Source of the DNA: Acidobacteriota bacterium
Lineage (GTDB): Bacteria; Acidobacteriota; Thermoanaerobaculia; Multivoradales; Multivoraceae
Length of the DNA stretch: 64,000 bases
Assembly (NCBI GenBank): GCA_029263415.1
Contig: JAJCXN010000051.1
Coordinates: forward strand, 248,001 to 312,000
Direction: 5' to 3'
Positions 1 to 8,846 of this stretch are shown here, in pieces. Numbering within the stretch: the first letter of the stretch is position 1; each line of letters opens with the position of its first letter. A program made the position numbers and the translations under genes. The notes below the pieces were generated by a model, which was not told the origin of the DNA, did not search any database, and saw nothing but the letters and a program-made list of their open reading frames with translations.

Positions 1-98
1 GCAACGGTTGCGAGGGCGCAGAACAGGCCCACAGCAACCACCCGACCTAGCCGCACATCGCAGCTGCGTGACCGTTCGTTCTCGTTGAAACTGCCCAT
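1..98 (-). CDS. N-terminus of a secreted or membrane protein, cut by the left edge
   Basis: Reading leftwards from an ATG at 96-98 there is an open frame to the edge of the window, giving 32 codons. The start is preceded by a strong purine-rich ribosome binding site (complement of 101-109, read as AAGGGGAGCG). The short peptide has a charged N-terminus with several Arg residues followed by a hydrophobic stretch (RVVAVGLFCALATV), which looks like a signal peptide or a first membrane segment. Too little is present to name a family. It would be transcribed away from the sigma-factor operon. Confidence 0.55.
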   Translation of the reverse strand, partial: MGSFNENERSRSCDVRLGRVVAVGLFCALATV

Positions 99-883
99 GT
101 CGCTCCCCTTCGCCATAGTCGGGTTGCTGCCGGGCTGCCGGTCCGTGAGAAGGCCACGAACTTGCAGCCAAGCATCTAGTCTTCTGAAGATCCTACCTTT
201 CAGAGTACACGACACCGGTACAACCCTCAAGCGGCGCCCCAGGCCACTGCGACGCGAGCGCAAGAGACCTCTTAGCGATCTCGGCGCCCTTCGTGGATCC
301 CGATCTCGGGCTAGCCGTTCTTTTCGTCACCGAGAACGAGGTCGTCGTCCACGTTTCTGTGACGCGTCGTCGGGGTGCACTGCCACCGAGCCCCAGCTGT
401 TACGGCGCTTCGGCCATACCCTGGGCTCGCAGCTGTCGTCGTCTCAGGAGAACACCGACGCTAGGCGTGATGTCGATCGCTTTCCAATCGAAGCGCGTTT
501 ACAAATTGAGAAGACTGAATGGCTCTCGTGACGCAACTGGCTCTGACCGGTCACTCCATTGAATCTCTCTCGGCTGCCGAGCAAGCTGGCGCGGCCGAAC
601 TCAAGCACCAGAACGCCCATTGGTTCGGCCTCTGGCTGGCGACGACCAGCTCCCAACCGGCAGCCTTTGAGGCTGCCAACCGATGCGTTGCGCAAAGCCA
701 ACGCAACCCTTTCGCGGTCTCGCACGTCATGCGGGTTGACAGAAACGAACCCTGGGCCGCGCGACTCTGGCTACTTAAGACGAGACCGTTTTGAAACCAC
801 GAATACAACAGACGCCACCCGCCAATTGCGATGCAAGCCCGCGCAAGGTGGACCCGGACGGAGAGAAGACGGGTTCTGAAGAG
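99..883. other. Long intergenic stretch before the sigma factor gene
   Basis: About 780 bases with no convincing gene. Several open frames exist on both strands, but their products are Arg/Ser-rich, of low complexity, and unlike any family I know, as expected of chance frames in GC-rich DNA. It should contain divergent promoters for the leftward gene at 98 and for the sigma factor. A TTGACA lies at 736-741, but no well-spaced -10 box follows it, so I do not call a promoter. Confidence 0.4.
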
Positions 884-1375
884 ATGGTCTGCTGGGAGAC
901 GCTGTATGCAGAGGTCGGCGAACGCGTCTTCCGTCTGCTTCACCGAATGATGGGCTGTTCAGAAGAAGCGGCAGATTTGACCCACGATGCGTTTGTCCGC
1001 TTGCACCAGGCAAAGCGCCAGTTTGATCAGCGCGGCCCACTCCATGCGTGGGCATTTCGCATCGCCGCCAACGTCGGACGGGACGCGTTGCGCAGTCGCA
1101 GAGTGCGAAGTGATCACGCTCGAACCGTGGTGCGTGACGCACCGATACAGCTGAGGTCCACGCCCCCGAAGCACTCGGAGAGATCGCTGGGACTCAAGCA
1201 GGCACTCTTGGACCTACACCACAGTTACCGAGCAGTGCTGCTGCTCCACGATGTCGACGGATACACCCATCAAGAGATCGCAGAGATGCTCGCGATCGCG
1301 GTAGGAACTTCGAAGGCCCGCCTCTCACGAGCTCGGCATGCGATGAGGCTTACTCTGGAGGAAACGAGACAATGA
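884..1375 (+). CDS. ECF-type RNA polymerase sigma factor
   Basis: 163-residue sigma-70 family protein of extracytoplasmic-function size. Region 2 covers about residues 4-70, with the helix VFRLLHRMMG, an acidic DLTHDAFVRLHQA segment and the FRIAANVGRDALR core-binding/-10 part. Region 4 covers about 105-155, with the helix-turn-helix GYTHQEIAEMLAIAVGTSKARLSRAR. I chose the ATG at 884 because region 2 begins directly after it; an upstream in-frame TTG at 791 would add 31 residues that look like noise. The stop overlaps the next start by 4 bases (ATGA), so the partner at 1372 is probably translationally coupled. Sigma factors of this kind are normally held by a co-encoded anti-sigma factor. Confidence 0.9.
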   Translation: MVCWETLYAEVGERVFRLLHRMMGCSEEAADLTHDAFVRLHQAKRQFDQRGPLHAWAFRIAANVGRDALRSRRVRSDHARTVVRDAPIQLRSTPPKHSERSLGLKQALLDLHHSYRAVLLLHDVDGYTHQEIAEMLAIAVGTSKARLSRARHAMRLTLEETRQ

Positions 1376-2094
1376 ACAGTTCATCCGACAACGAATCGAA
1401 GCGCCGCCTGGCCGAGCTTCTGCACGAAACGGAGTCTTGCGCTCTCTTTGAGGCTGAGCGGATTCGATCGCAGATCAGAGACACTTTGGCCTCGGACGGC
1501 CCGATGAAGCACTCGAGCGGCCGCTCATACGCTGCTCCCGATGAGAGCGCAACACCCAACGAGGCTCGTGAACTGGATCGTCAAACGCATCGCCTGATGG
1601 ATCGCCAAGTGGGTCGCAGGTTCGTGGCAACGGCTTTGCCCAGCTCTCAACGAACAACTTCTCAACGAACCATCGCATGGGCGTTGCGCATCGCCGCAGC
1701 AGTCGCCTTCTTTACCTTGGGGCTGCTGTCAGGGAGAGGGAGCGTTCTGACTCCAGTCACCCTGGTCTCCGATACCCAATCAGTGGGGGAATCAGCAGGT
1801 GCCCCACTGTGGAACGCGAGCGCGGTGCCCAAGATGGTGAATCCCAGTGAGTTGCCGTTCTCGATTCAGACAACGGGTACCGGTTATGTCTCTTCGCTCT
1901 CTCTCTTGAGCGAGATGAAAGAACAACTCAGTCCCACAGAGCTTCAACAGGCACGAGAGGTTGCAGTCGCTGTCCTAAGCGGAGCGATCGCCGAGTTGCT
2001 GGTGTCGACAGACGGTGCTTCACAGAGCGAACTAATGGAGGTGCTGGCCGGAAGAGGGCCGTCATCCGAACCCGGGAGGTTGGGATCATGGTGA
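1372..2094 (+). CDS. Putative anti-sigma factor, single-pass membrane protein
   Basis: 240-residue protein with no recognised catalytic domain. It has a polar, charged N-terminal part (about residues 1-100), one clear membrane segment at about 102-122 (WALRIAAAVAFFTLGLLSGRG), and an outer domain of about 110 residues. This is the layout of a single-pass anti-sigma factor, and its start overlaps the sigma factor stop. I see no HxxxCxxC zinc anti-sigma motif, so it is not a standard ZAS protein; the assignment rests on position and topology. It shares 7 bases with the following PDZ gene. Confidence 0.6.
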   Translation: MNSSSDNESKRRLAELLHETESCALFEAERIRSQIRDTLASDGPMKHSSGRSYAAPDESATPNEARELDRQTHRLMDRQVGRRFVATALPSSQRTTSQRTIAWALRIAAAVAFFTLGLLSGRGSVLTPVTLVSDTQSVGESAGAPLWNASAVPKMVNPSELPFSIQTTGTGYVSSLSLLSEMKEQLSPTELQQAREVAVAVLSGAIAELLVSTDGASQSELMEVLAGRGPSSEPGRLGSW

Positions 2095-3530
2095 TCGAAG
2101 CTAGAGGCCCCCGTCGTCAACCAGGTCAGTTGACGTCCACGACTTTGCGGCCAACGGCTTTCGGCTCGTGCCTACTGGCCGCCACAGTGCTCGCCCTAGC
2201 AGTCCTGCCGGCGACTGCCCTTTCCGCAAGTGCCCTCTCCTCAAACGCAGAGACAACCCCGTGCTCCAACGAGTCCTGGAACTGGATCGGCGCCGACGTC
2301 TTCCACTGCCCCGGCGGAACCTGCGTTTTCGACGCTGCAGATTCCGGCGATTCCCTACGCTTCCGTTTCTCAGCTGAACCCTGGATACGTGCGATCGACC
2401 CCGAAGGCCCAGCGATGAATGTGCTGATCGAAGGCGATGTTCTTGTTGCCATCAACGGCTTGTTGATCACCACGGCAAGCGGTGGCCGCGAACTGGGAGG
2501 TCTCGAGAAGGGCCGAGACGCGCGCATCACCATTCGTCGTGGCGATCGTTTGCTTGACGTCGAGATTCGGCCCGAGCCGCGCTGCGGCGGGCCCTTGATG
2601 CTAGTCGGTAGTTCGCGGCTCGAACTGCCCAACGCGCGGCAGCGCGAGTTCACGGTGAGCGCTCGAGCGGTCGGCGACGGCACGCTCATCGATTTCACGA
2701 CGCCTCACCGGGTCGGAGAAACAGCGCTTGATCTTTCCTTAGGCATGACCGTTCGATGCACGGATTGCGTCATGCGCCGTGATGAGCAACGGTGGATCAT
2801 CAGGGCCTACCCGACCGTCGAAAGCCTCAACGGAGATGGCGTCGCTCACGAGGCCGGTCTCCGCGTGGGCGACAGCATCGTCGAGATCAGCGGCCATGAC
2901 CTACTCACGCGCGCCGGTGGCGAGCTCATGTTTTCGCCCCCGCGCGGTGATTTCAAGATCCGCTACACCCGGGGCGACCAAGAGCAGATGGCGCCCATCA
3001 ACCGCCGAATCATCGATCAACGCATTCGAGTCACGTCCCATCGCAGCGAGCGGGTCAAGGTTCAGATCCGCCCTGGAAAGGATGGATGGAGTCCAGGCGT
3101 CCTCGGAGCCCTGACCCAATGGTGGAGCGACCTACGCAGACAGAGTCGTGGCGACACCGACGCGAGCCTGTCGATTCCAGGCATGGACCAGCGCTGGATC
3201 GCCAGCGGCGACGCCTGGGGACTCGCCTCCCTCGGTCTGCTCTTCGAAGCGAAGGACGGACGTTTCTTCGTGCCCCGGGGTCAGGGCGAAACGGTCCAGA
3301 TGCGGCTGCTCACCGAGCCGGTTGTCGCGGACGTCATCGAAGGCGGTGCAGGTGAGTCCGCGGGCCTAGAGGTTGGAGACGTAATTTTGAGAGTCGATGG
3401 TCACCCAGTGCTGGGCTCGAATGGTTCATATCGCATGCTCTTTCCACAGCCCAACAAACGAATCCAGTTCCATTTTTCGCGCGACGGAAAGACCAAGCGC
3501 ACAACGCTATTGCCGAAGGAGACACCATGA
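2088..3530 (+). CDS. Secreted protein with three PDZ-like domains
   Basis: 480 residues. An N-terminal signal segment of about 25-50 residues (LAATVLALAVLPATALSASA) predicts export. Three PDZ-like modules can be seen: about 88-155 (DVLVAINGLLI), about 240-305 (AHEAGLRVGDSIVEISGHDL) and about 400-475 (ESAGLEVGDVILRVDGHPV). The first module is preceded by a Cys-containing segment (CPGGTC), and a CTDC pair lies before the second. There is no protease triad, so this is a PDZ-only protein; PDZ domains bind protein C-termini or exposed hydrophobic ends. It overlaps the gene before it by 7 bases and the hydrolase after it by 4 (ATGA). It could be an envelope sensor or adaptor acting with the sigma/anti-sigma pair or with the peptidase. 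Confidence 0.75.
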   Translation: MVIEARGPRRQPGQLTSTTLRPTAFGSCLLAATVLALAVLPATALSASALSSNAETTPCSNESWNWIGADVFHCPGGTCVFDAADSGDSLRFRFSAEPWIRAIDPEGPAMNVLIEGDVLVAINGLLITTASGGRELGGLEKGRDARITIRRGDRLLDVEIRPEPRCGGPLMLVGSSRLELPNARQREFTVSARAVGDGTLIDFTTPHRVGETALDLSLGMTVRCTDCVMRRDEQRWIIRAYPTVESLNGDGVAHEAGLRVGDSIVEISGHDLLTRAGGELMFSPPRGDFKIRYTRGDQEQMAPINRRIIDQRIRVTSHRSERVKVQIRPGKDGWSPGVLGALTQWWSDLRRQSRGDTDASLSIPGMDQRWIASGDAWGLASLGLLFEAKDGRFFVPRGQGETVQMRLLTEPVVADVIEGGAGESAGLEVGDVILRVDGHPVLGSNGSYRMLFPQPNKRIQFHFSRDGKTKRTTLLPKETP

Positions 3531-5059
3531 AGTTCCACCAATATCTCAAGACAGGAGTCGCTGTCCTCGCAACCCTGTCCGCCCTCCCCTGCTTAGCCTC
3601 AACACTTGAGTCTCAAGACGGCCAAGAGGAACGGCGGGCAGGAACGCTCACCATCGAGAAACGAACCCTTCAAATTTCAGAGACCGAAAGCATCGAAGCC
3701 GAAGAGGGTCGCCTGTTGGTGCCAGAGAACCGCAACAAGAAGGACAGCCGTTTGATCGAGCTCGCCTTCGTGCGGATCCCTTCAACGGGTGCATCTCCGG
3801 GTCCGCCGACGGTTTACCTCAGCGGCGGACCTGGCCAATCGGTGCTCGGATCGCTGTCGCGCACCGGGGCTGTGAGGCGCTGGCTCGAGCTGCTCGAGGT
3901 GGGTGACATGGTTCTCATTGACCAGCGAGGAACCGGGCTATCAACGCCCAACCTCAGCTTTCCGTGGAAAGGAGAAACACCAGTTAATCAGTTCCGCAAC
4001 CTTGCCGATTCGGCCCCCTATTTTCAGGAGATTGCTGATCAGGCCACAGAGCACTTTCGCGCCCAGGGGGTCGATTTGGACGGCTACACCTCCGAACAGA
4101 GCGCCGATGATCTCAACGATCTTCGCATCGCTCTTGGGGTCAAAAAGCTCAACCTGTTCGGTTTCAGTTACGGCACCCATCTTGGGCTCTCGGCGATTCG
4201 CCGACACGGAGAACACCTAGAGAACGTCGTTCTGCTGGGGGTCGAGGGGCCGAACCACACCTACAAGTTGCCCAGTACCATGGACGTGCAGTTCAACAAG
4301 TTGGCACTGATGGCAAAGGAAGATCCCGCTATCGCCTCCAAGGTGCCCGACCTCAACGCACTGCTGGATCGAGTGCTTGACAAGTTGAGGTCGAACCCGA
4401 TGCTGGTTTCCGTTCGTGATCCAAAAGGCGGCGGTCCATTGCAGATCCCAATCGGTGCCGATGGACTGCTCTTCTTACTACGCCGAGACATCGGTGATGC
4501 CAGCGACCTTCCCGTATTTCCGCGCCTGCTCTATTCGATTGATCAAGGCGACTCCCGCATGCTCGAGTGGTTCGCGCGCAAGCGCTTTCGGTTCGGTGCC
4601 AACGCAATGTCGACAATCATGGACGCCGCCTCAGGGGCCTCAAGCGAGCGGCTCCGTCGAATTCGCGAGGAAGCTTCGCAGAGCCGATTCGGAAACGTCA
4701 TGAACCATCCGTATCCACAGATCGCAGAGCTTTGGAGCGCTCCTGATCTCGGTGACGACTATCGCGCCCCGATCGCGAGTCCAGTGCGCACGCTCTTCTT
4801 GTCTGGCACCCTGGATTGGAACACGCCACCCTTCCAGGCCGAGGAGGTTCGTTGGGGCTTCCCGAACAGCTCGCACATCATCGTTAGGAATGCAGGTCAC
4901 GAGCAAGTGCTCGGACACCGTAATGTGCAGCGAGCGATCCTCGATTTTCTAAGTGGAAAGAACGTAGACGATGCGACCGCGAGTTTCCCCGCAATGCGTT
5001 TCGTACCGCTTGATGGGTATCACCCCGGCAATACCCATGCAAGCGTGCCGCGCGACTGA
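3527..5059 (+). CDS. Secreted alpha/beta-hydrolase, S33/tripeptidyl aminopeptidase type
   Basis: 510 residues with an N-terminal signal peptide (VAVLATLSALPCLAS). The alpha/beta-hydrolase fold is marked by the oxyanion motif GGPGQS near residue 101, DQRGTGLS near 132, the nucleophile elbow GFSYGT (Ser about 214), the acid region SGTLDWNTP and the catalytic His in NAGHEQ near the C-terminus. This arrangement fits prolyl/tripeptidyl aminopeptidases (MEROPS S33) and the TAP-like C-terminal domain. It probably removes N-terminal residues from exported peptides. It is the last gene of the overlapping four-gene set that starts with the ECF sigma factor. Confidence 0.85.
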   Translation: MKFHQYLKTGVAVLATLSALPCLASTLESQDGQEERRAGTLTIEKRTLQISETESIEAEEGRLLVPENRNKKDSRLIELAFVRIPSTGASPGPPTVYLSGGPGQSVLGSLSRTGAVRRWLELLEVGDMVLIDQRGTGLSTPNLSFPWKGETPVNQFRNLADSAPYFQEIADQATEHFRAQGVDLDGYTSEQSADDLNDLRIALGVKKLNLFGFSYGTHLGLSAIRRHGEHLENVVLLGVEGPNHTYKLPSTMDVQFNKLALMAKEDPAIASKVPDLNALLDRVLDKLRSNPMLVSVRDPKGGGPLQIPIGADGLLFLLRRDIGDASDLPVFPRLLYSIDQGDSRMLEWFARKRFRFGANAMSTIMDAASGASSERLRRIREEASQSRFGNVMNHPYPQIAELWSAPDLGDDYRAPIASPVRTLFLSGTLDWNTPPFQAEEVRWGFPNSSHIIVRNAGHEQVLGHRNVQRAILDFLSGKNVDDATASFPAMRFVPLDGYHPGNTHASVPRD

Positions 5060-5622
5060 GGCAACTAGACGGGTCTAGCGCGCGAGCAGACAGCGCGGGC
5101 ACTAAACCACCAACCGGGTTCGCCGGGCCTTTTTCGCGCAGGGGTGAGTTCCCACACAGCGGAGCCACCTTCTTCGCTCCCTCAAGATTCTTCTCAAGCC
5201 GTTGATGTGCGTCGGGCGGTCTTGGACCCACTCACTTCGCAGTCGATGCCGCGCGGTAGGTATCTGCTGATGTGCAGTTCTACCGATGAATCGTCATCTC
5301 CAGGACCGGGTTGATGCTCGGGTTTCGGTGCGCCTCGGTCGGGCGTTGGAACGAGACAGCGCTCAGGCGCACGCTCATGGCAAAATCAAATTGCGATCGC
5401 CGTAGTTCAAGGTGGACTACTCCCAATGGTTGCTACGTAGGCATCATGGACTCATTACGATGCCGTTCGAATCAGGAGGTGTCCGTCGCATCACGTCAGC
5501 GGTGGCCGCTCGCGTTAGCACGTTCCGCTATCCTGTGGGGAATGAGTGGCCCTCTTCCAACTTCAGCGAGCCCGTCAGCGGAGCAGCTGAGCTAAATCCG
5601 TTCTGCGGCCTAAGGGGAAAGC
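5060..5622. other. Intergenic region after the sigma/PDZ/peptidase operon
   Basis: About 560 bases without a supported gene. A weak terminator-like element lies near 5112-5133: CCGG pairs with CCGG across a GTTCG loop and is followed by GCC and a run of T. It could end the upstream operon, but the stem is only 4 bp. The rest contains only chance open frames. Confidence 0.35.
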
Positions 5623-6012
5623 ATGGGTTACAAGTTGTACAAAGGAGGGCTGTTCGCGGCCCTCCTCGTTGTGGGCTTTGGTGGGCCAAGGGCGGTCCGA
5701 CTCGGAGTTCTCGCCGTGGTTTGCTGCCACGCTCTGCTGGGGGCTTTGCGGGCAGCGGCTATGCGCCGACCTTTGCTCAGCCTAAGCCTGGCCTCTTATC
5801 TCGGCGCAGCGCTGTCCTTCGGCTACATCTTGCTCGAGGGAGCCCAGCACTTCGACAGGTGGGGCACCTTCATGTTGGTGTTCTTGTTGGCGGCCACCCT
5901 TCTCTGGGCAAGGTCGATTCGGCACGTTGGGCCCCTGACGGCGCGTCCTTTCTCGGACCGAAGCCTTTGGGAGCTGCTTGCGTTCCAGTGGTTGGATCGG
6001 CGGGCCTCGTGA
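5623..6012 (+). CDS. Small multi-pass membrane protein, unknown function
   Basis: 129 residues, preceded by a good ribosome binding site (AAGGGGA, about 5612-5618). Four hydrophobic stretches can be seen: GGLFAALLVVGFGG near the start, LGVLAVVCCHALLGAL, LSLSLASYLGAALSFGYILL and FMLVFLLAATLLWA. The C-terminus is charged (FQWLDRRAS). I do not recognise the family. The neighbours, a small secreted protein and a DUF2238-like membrane protein, give no functional clue. An overlapping frame from 5412 to 6038 is probably a shadow. Confidence 0.6.
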   Translation: MGYKLYKGGLFAALLVVGFGGPRAVRLGVLAVVCCHALLGALRAAAMRRPLLSLSLASYLGAALSFGYILLEGAQHFDRWGTFMLVFLLAATLLWARSIRHVGPLTARPFSDRSLWELLAFQWLDRRAS

Positions 6013-6139
6013 GGCAGCAGAACAACCAGGGCCTGTGAGCTGTGTGGGTCACAAGATCCGTTCCAAGTCGCGGGAGCAGTTCGCCCCATCACTCCTGCAG
6101 GCACCGTTTCCGCCCACGCTTTCGGCGAGCCTTTTCGAG

Positions 6140-6703
6140 ATGAAGAGCTCAAAATCAAACCCTACATGCCGCCCGGCGGCGCAACTGAGCTCAGGCCCGT
6201 TGGTGGTTGCACAGAGACTGCTGGTCGCCTGGGCGCTGGTGTGCTTGATGGCGGGGCCGGTCGTCTGTGAATCGAGGGAATCCTTAGTAGAGAGGCCCCG
6301 TTCGCTGCTGGGGAATACAGAGGCTAGCGTTGAAAGAGCGCTTGGGAAGCCGCTGTATCGGACTGTCGAGAAGAGTGAGAACTGGCACCACCCACTAGCG
6401 CTTGATGATCGTATTGTTCTTTACTACTCCGGTTTGACGGTGGTTCTGCGGTTCGCTCGGCCCGTCGCCAAGTCGTTTCTAACCGGCATAGTGGTCAGCG
6501 ACCCGAATGCGACAGCGAAGCTGGGAGTGGTCCTTCCGGCGTCCGAAGCCGCAGTGAGGAAAGAACTGGGTGCGCCACAAAGCGAGGGTGAAGAGGGACT
6601 CGTTTACACCGGGCGGGAGAGCCCGATCGGGGAAGACTCCTTGGTGGTGGTGTTCCGGAGGGGCGAACTAGCGGCCCTGGTCTGGAGGTTCGCGCTTGAC
6701 TGA
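6140..6703 (+). CDS. Small secreted protein, unknown function
   Basis: 187 residues from the ATG at 6140. The open frame extends upstream to 5978, but that part overlaps the preceding gene and looks unlike a protein. A hydrophobic signal-like segment (RLLVAWALVCLMAGPVVC) is followed by a soluble domain of about 130 residues. This holds two short similar stretches, LLGNTEASVERALGKP and ASEAAVRKELGAPQ, each followed by beta-strand-like sequence. The pattern resembles small periplasmic proteins with a repeated alpha/beta unit, as in the SmpA/OmlA or BLIP folds, but this is only a visual likeness. The Cys after the hydrophobic part is not in a clear lipobox. Confidence 0.55.
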   Translation: MKSSKSNPTCRPAAQLSSGPLVVAQRLLVAWALVCLMAGPVVCESRESLVERPRSLLGNTEASVERALGKPLYRTVEKSENWHHPLALDDRIVLYYSGLTVVLRFARPVAKSFLTGIVVSDPNATAKLGVVLPASEAAVRKELGAPQSEGEEGLVYTGRESPIGEDSLVVVFRRGELAALVWRFALD

Positions 6704-6828
6704 TCTCTTCGCACCACCGAGCAACCAATTCCAACGGCCCGACGCCAAGGCGCTCCGAACGCACGCCGCCTGCCAGGTCAACATTCGCCCGTTGAGGAGC
6801 AAGCATTCGATATCAACTAGCAGCCACG

Positions 6829-7410
6829 GTGGCGCTCTCGCTCTTGTTGGGCTTTTCGCTGCTCCGCCCTATCTATCCTCGTGAACAGTTCCTCCAGCAC
6901 GGGCCCACGGCACTCGCCATCGCAGCGCTGTTGGTGGCCGCCCGGAAGCAGTGGCTGTCAAGCACCGCGATGACTTGTGTCTTGGCGTTTCTGCTGTTCC
7001 ACGTTGTTGGAGCACGGTACATCTATTCCTATGTACCGTTTGGCGAGCAACTGTCCTGGCTCTCTTTGGGCGACGAGGCGCCTGGTCGAAACCACTACGA
7101 CCGACTTGTGCACCTTGCGTTCGGCTTGCTGGCCATGCAGCCGCTGGCGGAGGTCTCGCGTCGGCATGGTGGCCTAACGTTCTGGTGGAGCTGTTCCTTC
7201 GCAGGCTGCTTCGTGCTTGGAGTCAGCGCTCTGTACGAAGTGTTCGAGTGGCTGCTCACCGTGGTGGCTGCGCCTGAGTACGCAGACAACTACAACGGCC
7301 AGCAAGGTGACGGTTGGGATACTCAAAAGGACATGGTTCTAGCCGGCCTCGGAGCGCTGGGCGCGCTTCCCCTTGTGTGGATCGGCCACAAACGACGCGA
7401 CTCTCAGTAG
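6829..7410 (+). CDS. DUF2238 (YjdF-type) integral membrane protein
   Basis: 193 residues from a GTG start. The family signatures are clear: NHYDRLVHLAFGLL in the middle, ALYEVFEW about 50 residues later, and QGDGWDTQKDM before the last membrane helix. This matches the inner membrane proteins related to E. coli YjdF (DUF2238). About five to six membrane segments are present. The biochemical role of the family is not established. The gene stands alone, with about 350 bases on its 3' side. Confidence 0.85.
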   Translation: MALSLLLGFSLLRPIYPREQFLQHGPTALAIAALLVAARKQWLSSTAMTCVLAFLLFHVVGARYIYSYVPFGEQLSWLSLGDEAPGRNHYDRLVHLAFGLLAMQPLAEVSRRHGGLTFWWSCSFAGCFVLGVSALYEVFEWLLTVVAAPEYADNYNGQQGDGWDTQKDMVLAGLGALGALPLVWIGHKRRDSQ

Positions 7411-7759
7411 CTTGGCGGCCAAGCCGCCAGAGCTGAGATGCCTCGCGGGCTCAAGGTGCCGGGCGGACCGACCGGCAACACGCCCTGCGCTCCGTCGGTG
7501 GAACCGTCCAAGTGCTCAGGGCGGCGGCACCTGATGCCCGAAGCCTTGTCGGACCTATGCAGTCGCGGCGCCGGCCCTAGCGACGAGATCCCGTTTGCCG
7601 TGGCCCTAGAAGTCTGGTCACACGCTCTAAACAGGGGGATTGTCGGTTGGTTCAATACCGTTGCTCTGTCGGAGTAGCCGGGCACCAAGAAACCCACCAG
7701 CTATGCCTGCGTAGTGATGTGGAGCCACACGGCTCAGACCAATCCTCGGGAGAATCCCT
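7411..7759. other. Intergenic region before the DUF4097 gene
   Basis: About 350 bases without a gene that I can support. A short GC-rich hairpin lies right after the DUF2238 stop (GGCGG pairing with CCGCC, about 7414-7428) but lacks a T-run. The remaining open frames have no family character. Confidence 0.4.
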
Positions 7760-8722
7760 ATGCGCATCCGAAACCAGACAACCGTCCTTCGCACACTGCT
7801 CGTTCTTGCCGCCCTGGCACTCGTTGCAGCTGTCCCCGCTACAGCAGAGATCGAACGCAGCTTTGATACCGGAGGCGGCGGTGCGCTCAAACTCAGCGCC
7901 GATGGCGCGTCGGTCACAGTTGAGACCAACAACGGCAACACCACCACGGTGTTGATCGAACGTCGCCGGGGCAGCGAACGGATCGAAAACGACTTCGACG
8001 TTTCTTTCGATCACGATGGCCGAGATCTCGTGGTCAGAATTGAGAAGCGCGACAAGATCAACTGGGGGCGCAACAACGGCCTCAAGGTGACGGTTGCCCT
8101 ACCGCAGCAGTTCGACCTCGACATCTCGACCTCGGGTGGCTCTCTTGCGGTCACCGATCTTGACGGCGAGATCGTCGCTCGAACGTCGGGCGGCAGCATC
8201 TCCTTGGGCCGCGTGGAAGGCACCGTTGACGCGAAGTCTTCGGGTGGTTCGATCAATCTCGAAAGCAGTTCGGTCAGTGCGAATCTCTCTACTTCCGGTG
8301 GCGGGATCACCGCAGGCGACGTGGCAGGCACGGTGAAAGCGCGCACCTCTGGCGGTTCAATCCAGATCGATCGAGCCGACGGCGACATCGACGTTTCCAC
8401 CTCTGGTGGCTCGATCAGGCTGGGCGAGATTGCGGGCTCGATCGACGCCAAGACTTCTGGTGGCTCGATCACCGCGACTTTCACCAAGCAGCCCTCCAAC
8501 GACAGCGAACTGTCGACCAGCGGTGGCAGTGTGCGGGTGAGCGTTGCCTCAGGCATCGGCTTTGACTTGGATGCTCGTAGCTCGAGCGGTGTGACTACTG
8601 ATGTGCCGATCCAGGTGCGCGGCAAGATCGAGCGTAGCCAGGTGCAGGGTACGGTCAATGGCGGCGGACCCGCCTTGGTGCTGCGGGCATCCGGCGGCAG
8701 GATTGTGATCTCGGAGAGCTAG
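7760..8722 (+). CDS. Secreted DUF4097-type beta-strand repeat protein
   Basis: 320 residues. A signal peptide at about residues 1-29 (LLVLAALALVAAVPATAE) is followed by a head domain and then by a run of about 20-24-residue repeats. Each contains a T/S-SGGSI core (TSGGSISL, SSGGSINL, TSGGSIQI, TSGGSIRL and so on, eight copies), predicted to stack as a right-handed beta-helix or solenoid. This is the pattern of the DUF4097/DUF4098 'adhesin' family, whose members are often next to anti-sigma or envelope genes. It probably acts outside the cytoplasm; no enzyme motif is visible. A strong terminator follows at 8751. Confidence 0.8.
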   Translation: MRIRNQTTVLRTLLVLAALALVAAVPATAEIERSFDTGGGGALKLSADGASVTVETNNGNTTTVLIERRRGSERIENDFDVSFDHDGRDLVVRIEKRDKINWGRNNGLKVTVALPQQFDLDISTSGGSLAVTDLDGEIVARTSGGSISLGRVEGTVDAKSSGGSINLESSSVSANLSTSGGGITAGDVAGTVKARTSGGSIQIDRADGDIDVSTSGGSIRLGEIAGSIDAKTSGGSITATFTKQPSNDSELSTSGGSVRVSVASGIGFDLDARSSSGVTTDVPIQVRGKIERSQVQGTVNGGGPALVLRASGGRIVISES

Positions 8723-8750
8723 CGGCTCAGCACTCCATCTGGGCATCGAC

Positions 8751-8786
8751 AAAGCCGCTCGCTCTTTTAGGGTCGAGCGGCTTTTT
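8751..8786 (+). terminator. Rho-independent terminator after the DUF4097 gene
   Basis: The arms AAAGCCGCTCG (8751-8761) and CGAGCGGCTTT (8774-8784) form an 11-bp perfect stem with a 12-base loop, followed by a T-run to 8786. Confidence 0.9.
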
Positions 8787-8846
8787 CGTGCGCACTTCGG
8801 TTCTCCGCGCTACGCTATTCGCAACTACCCATAGAGGGGGCCTTAG

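Noticed and set aside
736-777. Possible sigma-70 promoter with TTGACA and TACTTA before the sigma factor gene
   Set aside because: The boxes are about 30 bases apart, far from the 16-18 bases required.
5412-6038. 208-codon frame overlapping the small membrane protein at 5623
   Set aside because: Its translation is Gly/Arg/Pro-rich and not membrane- or domain-like, whereas the 5623 frame has a good ribosome binding site and regular hydrophobic helices.
8011-8658. Long minus-strand open frame of about 215 codons across the DUF4097 gene
   Set aside because: It is a shadow of the repetitive SGGS coding sequence; it has no ribosome binding site and its product is a low-complexity mirror of the repeats.
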